The notes under the pieces are model-generated. The model had not been told where the DNA came from, did not search any database, and was given only the letters and a program-made list of their open reading frames with translations. A DNA stretch of 64,000 bases, from the NCBI GenBank assembly GCA_965222425.1, contig CBDCTW010000023.1:1-64000 (forward strand), given 5' to 3'. The position numbers and the translations under genes are program-made. Position 1 is the stretch's first letter. The number at the start of each line of letters is the position of its first letter. Shown in pieces: positions 55,728 to 63,132 of the stretch. The DNA is from CBDCNP01 sp965222425. Its GTDB lineage: Bacteria; Acidobacteriota; Vicinamibacteria; Marinacidobacterales; DATDRI01.

Positions 55728-56497
55728 ACGCGAAGAGCATCGAGCTCCAGAGCATCCGTCAGCATTGCAAGACGCTTCGCATGCCGAGCGTGGCAACGCA
55801 GTTCCAGAAGATTGCCGAACAAGCGCAGCGCGACGAGCACAGCTATGTCCGCTACCTCGACGTGCTGCTCAGCGCCGAAGTCGAGGAGCGTGAACACCGC
55901 GCGGTTCAAAGACGACTGAAGGAAGCACAACTACCGAGAGCGAAGACGCTCGAGGAGTTCGACTTCTCGCAATCGCCGAAGGTCTCCGCCCGTCGGATAC
56001 GAGAACTGGCCGAAGGCGACTACATCGACCATGCACGGCCGGTTCTGTTTCTCGGCGATGCCGGCACAGGCAAGACTCATCTGGCCACGGCATTGTGTGT
56101 AGCGGCGTGCCAGCAACGTCGCCGCGTTCGCTTCACGACGGCCTCGAGACTCGTCAACGAACTCGTTGAAGCTAGGGAGGAGCACGAACTCTCGCGAGTG
56201 ATCCGTCGCTACGCCCGCTACGAGTTGTTGTGCATCGACGAGCTCGGCTACGTCCCACTCGCCGATGTCGGCGCCGAGCTTCTGTTCCAAGTGGTTTCGG
56301 AACGATGCGAAAGGGCGGCGCTCGTGATCACCACCAACCTGCCCTTCTCGGAGTGGACCCAGGTGTTCACGAACGTCCGCCTGTGCAAGGCACTGCTCGA
56401 CCGAGTCACGGACCAGGCGCACATACTCGAAACCGGCACCGAATCCTATCGGTTCCGGCGCACCCTGAAGAGCGAGAAAAAGACCATAAAGGCATGA
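55724..56497 (+). CDS. istB: IS21-family helper ATPase IstB
   Basis: 257-residue AAA+ ATPase related to DnaC. Walker A LFLGDAGTGKTHLATAL, Walker B LLCIDELGYV, and arginine-rich C-terminus (YRFRRTLKSEKK). It regulates target choice and activates IstA. GTG start. Intact, so the element could be active. Confidence 0.95.
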   Translation: MNAKSIELQSIRQHCKTLRMPSVATQFQKIAEQAQRDEHSYVRYLDVLLSAEVEEREHRAVQRRLKEAQLPRAKTLEEFDFSQSPKVSARRIRELAEGDYIDHARPVLFLGDAGTGKTHLATALCVAACQQRRRVRFTTASRLVNELVEAREEHELSRVIRRYARYELLCIDELGYVPLADVGAELLFQVVSERCERAALVITTNLPFSEWTQVFTNVRLCKALLDRVTDQAHILETGTESYRFRRTLKSEKKTIKA

Positions 56498-56652
56498 GTT
56501 CGTTGGGTTTCACTAGCCGCGGCCTGCACTTCGTTCCGGCCGCGGAATAAGGAAAGGGGCTTTCTTACAGCTCGTCTTTATTAATCAATAACTTAGGGTG
56601 GGCCAAATTAGATGAGCAAAGTGGGCCAGACCGAGTGGACAAACACACCGTA

Positions 56653-56805
56653 GGCGAGTGCGTTTGCTTTCTTACTGGCTTCTTTGATTTCCTAGGCATT
56701 GGTGGCTCCTTGTCCCCCTCTGGAGACGGTTTATTGGCAGACCTATTCTTAGGCCGGCCAAGGAGCCGCCGCTACCCCAAATTCAACATCCGGCGGGACA
56801 TCCCC
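56653..56805 (-). pseudogene. 5' end of IS256 copy 2 with first codons of its transposase
   Basis: Contains the right inverted repeat, the AAGGAG ribosome site and the transposase ATG (56699) with about 16 codons (MPRKSKKPVRK...), cut off from the rest of the gene at 54083 by the IS21-type insertion. Confidence 0.9.
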
Positions 56806-56959
56806 CCGGCCCGGATTTTTTTGCCTTCCCCAAGAGGCCTTCCTTTGTCGGACCCCGGTCCGGTTAGCAAGGTTTAAGGTAGTTTCTTGCCATTTTACAG
56901 AGAGTGTGGCGTCGGTGCGCGCCCGTAACCCACTAAAAACAAAGTAGTTTCTGAACCGG

Positions 56960-56988
56960 TTGACAGGAAGTAGGCATGGTGCTACGAC
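56960..56988 (+). promoter_or_regulatory. Candidate promoter upstream of the actin-like remnant
   Basis: -35 TTGACA (56960-56965), 17-base spacer, -10-like TACGAC (56983-56988) with an extended TGC. The surrounding 56814-57108 stretch shows no gene. Confidence 0.4.
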
Positions 56989-57108
56989 TTTCTAGCTTCT
57001 CGTCCGATAGTACCTTCTAAAGTAACTGATTCCTGGGTGGGTACTGCCCGAGGCGGAAAAGTTCCTCTAAGACGACCTCTGCGGAGCTCACGAAAAGAAG
57101 GTGGACTA

Positions 57109-57330
57109 TGATTTCGAGAAAATCCGACAGGAATAGTGACTCCAAGGCTCGAAAACTTCGGCCGGTTCGGGTTCGAATGGCAGAGTTTCGAACGGTCATG
57201 CTGCCGGGCTGGACCTCGGCACCAGCACGGTAGTGACCGCACGCAAGAACGGGAAAGGATTCCGTTCCGCCACCGAGCTGAACGCTTTCATCGATCTCCC
57301 TCCTTCGCGGTTCACCGAACAGATCCTGGC
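57109..57330 (+). pseudogene. N-terminal remnant of an actin-like ATPase-family protein
   Basis: One frame reads NGRVSNGHAAGLDLGTSTVV, then TARKNGKGFRSATELNAF and LPPSRFTEQIL. GLDLGTSTVV is the phosphate-1 loop pattern of actin/Hsp70-fold ATPases such as FtsA/MreB-like proteins. The likely start is ATG 57109 (MISRKSDRNSDSKARKLRP), which would need one frame change to reach the conserved part. Homology ends at about 57330, where the sequence becomes a nucleoside hydrolase. The rest of the ATPase is missing. Family assignment rests on ~50 residues. Confidence 0.5.
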
Positions 57331-58276
57331 ACAGATGATGCCCTCGCGATACTCCTGGCGTTTTCTTCTCCCGAGCTAAGTGTCGAGGCCATCACCGTCG
57401 TAGCGGGTAACGTCGACGTCGACACAGGACTACGCAATACCCTTCAGCTCGTAGAGCTCGCAGGCCGATCCGACATCCCGGTGGCGCGAGGGGCCGAAGC
57501 GCCGATGGTTGGCCAGCTGGTCACGTCGACACACGTGCATGGCAAGACCGGACTCGGGAACATCAAGCTTCCCCCTCCGAGTAGCCAACCCTATACGGGC
57601 GGGGCCGTCGAACTTATTGTGAAGAAGATCGAAGAGCATCCGGGTCGGCTGATCTTGATCCCGGTGGGCCCTCTCACCAACATCGCGTTGGCTTTGAAGC
57701 TACGACCCGACCTCATAGCCGATATCAAGGAAATTCTGCTGATGGGAGGCTCCATCACCGGTGGAAACATCACGCCCGCCGCGGAGTTCAACATCTACAA
57801 CGATCCGGAAGCTGCCGACATGGTCTTTCACTCCGGCGTTCCGATCGTGATGGTGGGACTCGATGTAACCGAGAAGACGGTGTTGAAACCGGAAGACATG
57901 GAAGGGATTTCAAAGAACGCTAGCCAGGCTAACAAACTGGTCTGGGATCTTACTGATTATCACCTCATCGAGCGTGGTGCCGCCGGCCTCACGATGCACG
58001 ACCCCTTGGCGGTCGGCGTGGTTATCGATCCCAGCTTCGTGCATACCGAGAGCCTACACGTCGGCGTGGAGACTCAGGGAGACAAAGCGCGCGGGGGAAA
58101 CCATTGCCGCACGCAAAGGCTTCATGCTGGAGTTCAAGGAAGGTCACGGCGTAAGGACCGTGGTCGGACGGACGGAGCTAAAACCGAACACAAAAGTGTG
58201 CGTGGAGGTGGACGCCAACCGTTTCATTCGATTTTTCGTCCAGCGGGTGTTGACGGCCTCGGCAACACAAGAATAG
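57320..58276 (+). pseudogene. Inosine-uridine nucleoside hydrolase, N-terminus replaced, one frameshift
   Basis: Hydrolyses N-glycosidic bonds of nucleosides. The calcium-binding N-terminal motif survives as RTDPGTDDALAILLA, but the family's first strand and the first Asp of D-T-D-P-G-x-D-D are lost at the junction with the actin-like remnant. LSVEAITVVAGNV, IPVGPLTNIALAL, ILLMGGSITGGNITPAAEFN and TMHDPLAV follow. Near 58092 a run of five G appears to have one extra base. Correcting it gives R-G-E-T-I-A-A-R-K-G-F and the normal C-terminus ending 58276. Both lesions point to a dead gene. Confidence 0.8.
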
Positions 58277-58286
58277 GCTGGCACCC

Positions 58287-59420
58287 TCACTTGGCTCTCT
58301 CTGGAGGCTCGACAGCAAGGTTGTCGAGAGCGTCCATGTCCTTGAGCCCCCAGCCGGTAAGAGGCAGCAAGGGCCACTCCGCTTCTCCCCCATGTTCCCT
58401 CCAGACTCTGTACCCCGCCAGAACCGCGGCAGACATTGGCTCCACCAAGAATCCTGCCCGAGCCAAGTCCTTCTGGGCTACGCGAATTTGTCCGTCGTCG
58501 ACAGCAACGACCGTTCCCAATGTGGCGAGAATGGCATCTGCCATTTGCTCTAGTCGTACCGGCTCCCGCACCGCGATGCCTTTCGCGATCGTAGGGTCCC
58601 CGCTTGGCTCCGCCTGATTCCCTGTGACTCGACCATAAACGGGAGAATGGGACGCGACTTGGATCCCGACCAGCCGGGGCACGGTATCAAGCCAACCGAG
58701 CGCCTTCATCTCGCCGAAACCCTTAAAGCTCCCCAAAATCAACGACCCGTTCCCGATGGGATAGAAGATAACGTCCGGCAAGGGCTTTGTCTGCTCGAAC
58801 ACCTCGTAAGCGAAGGTCTTCGTTCCTTGAAGAAAGAAGGGTTGCCAGTTGTGGCTTGCGTAGAAAATCTCGTCTGAGCGTCGAAGGGCTTCGGCGGCCA
58901 CGTCGTCCCGGCTTCCTACTATGCGCTCCAAAACCGCTCCGTAGCTGGAGATCTGAATTGCCTTTTCTTCAGGAATGTTCTCCGGAACGAGGACTCGACA
59001 CTTGATCCCTGCTGCTGCTGCATACGCGGCGAGAGAGCACCCGGCGTTGCCGGAGCTATCCTCTAGAATCTCCTCGACTCCCATCTCCTTTAAACGGCTC
59101 AGCAGCACGGACGCGCCGCGATCTTTGAAGGATCCCGTCGGCGCGAGGTATTCGGCTTTCAAGAGAAGGCGCGCCCCGTCCAACTCTGCCTCCAGAAGCG
59201 GCGTCATCCCCTCGCCCAGGCTCACGATCGCGCTTTGGTCGTCGATCGGAATGGCATCGCGATAACGCCACAGCGACCCGTTATCCGAAGAAAAACGGCT
59301 CCGTGCAACGGATAGCTCTAGTTGTACGTCCAGCGGCCCCCCACAGGAACACCGAAACCCTCTGAAGTCGCGATCTACCTCTCGCTCACAAGCAACACAC
59401 ATCAGTGTCCAGGAGGTCAT
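58287..59420 (-). CDS. Threonine synthase-like PLP enzyme
   Basis: Fold-type II PLP enzyme of 377 residues. N-terminal zinc-ribbon-like segment (CVACEREVDRDFRGFRCSCGG), LGEGMTPLL, the PLP Lys in PTGSFKDRGASV, EDSSGNAGCSLAAYAAAAG, and the phosphate-binding loop FYPIGNGSLILG. It resembles threonine synthases (O-phosphohomoserine to threonine), although homologues in this group can have other beta-replacement or elimination roles. It is convergent with the nucleoside hydrolase and 1 base after the small membrane ORF. Intact. Confidence 0.82.
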   Translation of the reverse strand: MTSWTLMCVACEREVDRDFRGFRCSCGGPLDVQLELSVARSRFSSDNGSLWRYRDAIPIDDQSAIVSLGEGMTPLLEAELDGARLLLKAEYLAPTGSFKDRGASVLLSRLKEMGVEEILEDSSGNAGCSLAAYAAAAGIKCRVLVPENIPEEKAIQISSYGAVLERIVGSRDDVAAEALRRSDEIFYASHNWQPFFLQGTKTFAYEVFEQTKPLPDVIFYPIGNGSLILGSFKGFGEMKALGWLDTVPRLVGIQVASHSPVYGRVTGNQAEPSGDPTIAKGIAVREPVRLEQMADAILATLGTVVAVDDGQIRVAQKDLARAGFLVEPMSAAVLAGYRVWREHGGEAEWPLLPLTGWGLKDMDALDNLAVEPPERAK

Positions 59421-59421
59421 G

Positions 59422-59685
59422 TCAACCGATCATGATCGAAGGTCTGCGAAACTTCAAGCCTAGGAAATCTGGCGTCTGATGGACCGGGTTGCTACGGCGT
59501 CGTCGCGCTGCATTCCGGCCGCGGTAAAGCAAGCGGCCAGCGACCGCAACGGGAATCAGTGCACCTACATAGACGTACGCGGTAGCCGTCGCAACGAACG
59601 CGACGAGATCGAATTCCAGCACCACCAGCCTTTTCGGCCCCCGCGGCTTTTCCCCGGCGATTTCCTGATTGCTGTGGATACCCAT
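59422..59685 (-). CDS. Small putative membrane protein
   Basis: 87 residues, not recognised. One hydrophobic segment (residues ~22-48, VVLEFDLVAFVATATAYVY region), then an Arg-rich stretch (GRNAARRRR). The stop lies one base before the ATG of the threonine-synthase-like gene, which suggests coupling, but no clear ribosome site precedes Met 59685. Could be spurious. Confidence 0.35.
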   Translation of the reverse strand: MGIHSNQEIAGEKPRGPKRLVVLEFDLVAFVATATAYVYVGALIPVAVAGRLLYRGRNAARRRRSNPVHQTPDFLGLKFRRPSIMIG

Positions 59686-59744
59686 GATAGCGTTTTCGAG
59701 AGACCATGATAAAGTGATCAGTGCATACGCCATTGGGAGTGACA

Positions 59745-60227
59745 ATGATGAGGAAGTGGGTCTTAGCTCTTGCTGCGACCATCTCTGCGATGTTCTTCAC
59801 CGGGAATGCGTACGCGGGAGGTGAAGCGTCGATCTACATTGGCCGCACGTTTACCAGTTCATTATTCTTGGAGAACATGACAACGTTCGGCGGTACCGTC
59901 GGCACTTACAGCCGGGTTGTCGGGTTCGAGTTCGGGCTCGAGTACTCGCCGAAATCCAACTTCCAAGTACCCTTTCTGGATCTCGGCGATCTGGATCTCG
60001 GCGTGTCGCTGACGAACATCATGGGTAACCTGGTCGTGCAGATACCCATCGGTGGGTTCTACCCGTACGCAACGGTTGGCTACGGCGTAATCATTGCGAG
60101 CGCGCTCTCAGACGCTCCGGACGAGCATCGGGGGACGAATGGCGCTTTCAACTTCGGTTTCGGCGCGAAGGTTTTCTTCAGTCGGAGCGTAGGCCTAAGG
60201 CTCGACTACCGCCGGTTTGCGAAGTAA
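59745..60227 (+). pseudogene. Outer-membrane beta-barrel protein, 3'-truncated at IS remnant
   Basis: Signal peptide (MMRKWVLALAATISAMFF to AYAGG) followed by alternating amphipathic strands typical of an 8-strand porin-like barrel (EASIYIGRTF, VGFEFGLEYSP, YPYATVGYGVI, NFGFGAKVFF, VGLRLDYRRF). GGGAG precedes the ATG at 59745. Homology to the barrel ends at LDYRRF; the last strand and terminal Phe are missing because the sequence changes at 60219 into the IS256 remnant, which supplies the final codons. Function unknown. Confidence 0.7.
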
Positions 60228-61280
60228 GGCGGGCGGCGCGAGCTTCACGACCGTGAGTGTTTCTTCCATCCCTTCACGAAGGCTTCCGGCAGCTTCGTCG
60301 TAGCCGTTTCGCTCGAGCCACGACACCAATGCCTGAAGTCGCTTGCGCGCCTTGTCGGCACTCTTGCACTTGTAGGCTTCCTTCATCGTCTGGAGCACGT
60401 AGGCGTGACGAGACTTGGGAAGGTACGAGCGAAGATTTCGGAGTTTATGGATCTGGCACCTTTGGATGACCGCGAGGTCCCCCAAAACGTCGACGAGTGC
60501 CTTGCGGATGCCTTTGCCTCCGTCCCCTACGCAGAGAATCGACTCATCGACGCGCAAGCCTCGCTCGAGAAAGTCCTGCAACATCGCGGTGCACACCCGA
60601 GAGTTCTCCGTCGAGCCCAGCCATATACCCAGGGGCACCTTCGTTCCATCTATTGTAATACCTAGAGTTACGACGACGGTCTGTCCGGCCACCTCGAGGC
60701 CATCCAGCATCAGTGCCGCAAGCTCGAACTCCTCTAGCCGCCGAGACAGGTATTCCTCGAGCTTCTTAGTCGTCTGGCTCACGAGGTGACGGCTGGCGGC
60801 ACTCTTACTCGTGCCACGAGACTTCAACTTGGCCGCGGGTTTGTCCAGACTCGATTCGTAATTTCGGGTCGATACGCCCACCAAGATCTGATTCAACACT
60901 CGCTCTGGAAGCGGGTCTTCTTCGCGGAAGGCTTCGAAGTGTGGAAGCGACGCCTCCGTGCCCGACTTCGAGCGAACTCGAGGTCGCGACACTTGGATGC
61001 GACGACCACCGAAGCTCAGCTCTCCGTTCGTGCTCCCCCAGTGGTTATGAGTTCGCTCCTTCTCGTGCTTGCCCTTGAGCCCCGCGATCTCCTCGGCGTC
61101 CTCTCTGAGCAGTAGATGCAGAGCTGTCAGTCCTTGCTCGTACACCCATTCCGTCAGATCCGCCTTCGTGGCCGCGATCCCAGCTATCATCGGTAGCAGT
61201 ATCTGACCGACTTGGCCAACTACCTTGCCCGTAGGCGAGTGCGTTTGCTTTCTTACTGGCTTCTTTGATTTCCTAGGCAT
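60219..61280 (-). pseudogene. IS256 transposase, copy 3, C-terminally truncated
   Basis: Identical start (61280) and near-identical sequence to copy 1 through PPALLR, then a few out-of-IS codons (KPAVVEP) to a stop in the beta-barrel gene. The catalytic Glu segment (NAIENLNGT) is lost, so it is inactive. Confidence 0.92.
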
Positions 61281-61386
61281 TGGTGGCTCCTTGTCCCCCT
61301 CTGGAGACGGTTTATTGGCAGACCTATTCTTAGGCCGGCCAAGGAGCCGCCGCTACCCCAAATTCAACATCCGGCGGGACATCCCC
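60219..61386 (-). mobile_element. IS256-family element, copy 3, left end deleted (1168 bp remain)
   Basis: The right end is complete (ends GGGGATGTCCCG on the minus strand at 61386), but 292 bases of the left end, including the inverted repeat and transposase C-terminus, are missing. The left border at 60219 lies in the beta-barrel gene and the right border in an ABC permease gene. No matching target duplication remains, so an adjacent deletion running from within the IS into the barrel gene is the simplest history. Confidence 0.9.
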
Positions 61387-61960
61387 GGATCGCCTCGCTT
61401 GACGGTCATCATGAAGGCCGCAGAGAGCAGACCCAAAGCGGCGAACGAAGCCATGGTCGGAATCATTACCAAGACCGCCACCGGTATGTTCATTCGGCTT
61501 AGGGATAGGCTGCCCATCAGGACTCCCAGCAAGAGATAGCCCGCCACCGTAACCGTGTGGTAAATGAACGTGAAGCTGGTGGTGGCCCCGAGCAGCGTGG
61601 ACAACTTCAGCGGACTCGCCAAGAGCATCTCCAGCGTGCCCATCATCTGCTCCGCTCGAAGTGACCCCGCGAAGTGATTGAGGGCCACCCCCAGATACCC
61701 ACGGAAGGCTATGCCGATCAAAATGAAGGGGAAAAAATCAGTGCCGTATTCTTGAAGAATGGGGACCCGAGCCTCCGTGATCAACTCCGCCAAGTAAAAA
61801 AAGACCGCGACATTGAGAGGGATCCCGAAGAATCCCAACGCGAAAGCGAATCGATAAGAAAGGTGGAGCCGTACGTCGCGACGTAGGAACGCGGTGAATT
61901 GAACGATCTTCCGTTCCGGGGCGCGTTTGCTCGGAGCGATCGGGGGACTGGGCGTTTCGA
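61387..61960 (-). pseudogene. ABC-2 type permease segment, cut by IS256 copy 3
   Basis: Hydrophobic permease of the ABC-2 class: FTAFLRRDVRLHLSYRFAFA at the first helix, then FFYLAELITEARVPILQEYG, GTLEMLLASPLKLSTLLGA and several helices. The ABC-2 arrangement typically gives six helices; the sequence stops inside the fifth or sixth at KRGDP where the IS begins. In the corrected frame there is no stop or obvious start codon between the ATPase end and this segment, so the two may have been one polypeptide. Confidence 0.65.
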
Positions 61961-62967
61961 ACGGAGCCTTGGTTACCTCGTTCGATACAACTCCTTGGAG
62001 AGCCAGTTCTGTGGCTTCCGAGGTGTTCTGCGATTCGATAACTTGGACGCGCCCCCCCCCATCTCGTGGAGACCGGCTACCACGTCGCCGATCGCGGCAC
62101 CCGCCTCCAGCTCCACGCGGATCTCACTCGGCTCACCGCTCCCGACGACTTGGCCTCCCGCCAAACCGGGTGCCCGATCCCAACCTTCGACCGGCCGCTC
62201 GAGGCCAATCGTATAACGGGCAATACGATCGTTTTTTCCACGTGGCGCCGGAGCTCCCAGGGGCTCCCATCGAAAGCCACCTCCCCGAGTGCATGACGAG
62301 AAAGCGTCTGGACAGCTTCTCGGCTTCGGCCAGATCGTGTGTCACGAAAAGCACGGCGATGTTCTCTTCCCTTACCAGCTGCTCCATCGCGGTATGTAGC
62401 GCCTGGCTTTCTATCGGGTCGATACTGCGCGTCGGCTCATCAAGCAGTAGAAGGCGCGGTCGGTGAAGCAACGCCCGAGCCAGTGCGAGCCGTTGTTTCA
62501 TCCCCGAAGAACAGGCGTCGAACCTTCGGTCAAGAAAAGAGTCGAGCCGGAACACCGAGGACAATCGCTCCAGTCGCTTGGCTACTTCGTTTGACTCGAT
62601 GCCATGCATGGCGGCAAAGAACGCGAGGTTCTCGCGGCCGGTAAGACGCCAATAAAAACTCCGCTCCTTGCTGGTTACCAACCCGATGGAACGCCGAACT
62701 TCAATCTCCTGCCCAGTGGATGGCCTGCGAACATCGCCCCACCGCTGTCCGGCATCACCAGTGTGGCTAGCGTCTTGAGGAGGGTCGTCTTACCCGCTCC
62801 GTTGGGCCCGAGGAGCGCGACAACCTCCCCTTCCTCGATGGCAAAGCTAACCCGTTGAGGGCGAGCGTGGGCGAGTCGGTCGGTCGCACGCGACCGCGAA
62901 GCAAATCGACGAGACGGAGCCGAGGTCGGAACCTCTTGACGAGCTCGTTGCACCAAAGAGCTACCAT
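61960..62967 (-). pseudogene. ABC transporter ATPase, at least four frameshifts
   Basis: Assembled from four or five frames. Start MVALWCNELVKRF at 62967, then Walker A LLGPNGAGKTTLLKTL, Q-loop region around SKERSFYWRLTGRENLAFF, signature SSGMKQRLALARALL, Walker B RLLLLDEPTRSID, and H-loop VTHDLAEAEKLS. Breaks: ~62853 (G run short by one), ~62690, ~62297, and a run of nine G at 62052-62060. It belongs to the drug/polysaccharide-type ABC-2 exporters. With the permease cut by an IS, the system is non-functional as written. Confidence 0.7.
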
Positions 62968-63039
62968 GAACCCTCAAGCTAACAGAACAACCGGCGGGAA
63001 TAAAGGTTCATCGAGTGGGCCCCTGTTCGGAAGTTCGGA

Positions 63040-63095
63040 AGCCCGCAGGCAAGCCACCGAGGCCCGACTCTTTGACTCTATGCAGCCTGCGGGCT
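63040..63095 (+). repeat. Perfect 11-bp inverted repeat in the leader of the Cys/Met gene
   Basis: AGCCCGCAGGC (63040-63050) and GCCTGCGGGCT (63085-63095) enclose 34 bases, 38 bases before the start codon. It may be an RNA leader structure or a REP-like palindrome. No ribosome-site sequestration is visible, since AGGAGG (63118-63123) lies outside. Confidence 0.45.
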
Positions 63096-63132
63096 AACAT
63101 CGTGTCCCCGGTACACAGGAGGAAACTCGCTC

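Larger units (their letters stand above)
54084..56647 (+). mobile_element. IS21-family element (2564 bp) nested in IS256 copy 2
   Basis: Ends TGTGTT...AACACA with a 5-bp target duplication CCGTA (54079-54083; 56648-56652). Subterminal inverted repeats GGCCCA(T/C)TT(C/T)GCTCAT and (A)TTTGGCCCACC occur at 54104-54134 and 56597-56627, as expected for the multiple transposase-binding sites of IS21 elements. It carries the istA-istB pair; the remaining 99 bases on the left and 150 on the right are terminal DNA without genes. Confidence 0.93.
52777..56805 (-). mobile_element. IS256-family element, copy 2, interrupted by an IS21-type element
   Basis: The same ends as copy 1 (GGGGATGTCCCG...), flanked by a perfect 8-bp duplication CCGGCCCG (52769-52776 and 56806-56813). 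Removing the nested element and one copy of its 5-bp duplication gives exactly 1460 bp, the same as copy 1. The order of events is therefore IS256 first, IS21-type second. Confidence 0.92.

Noticed and set aside
63001..63100. SAM riboswitch upstream of the Cys/Met enzyme
   Set aside because: Short resemblances (ATCGAGTGG, GGCAAGCCACC) do not assemble into a recognisable SAM aptamer core with its paired helices.
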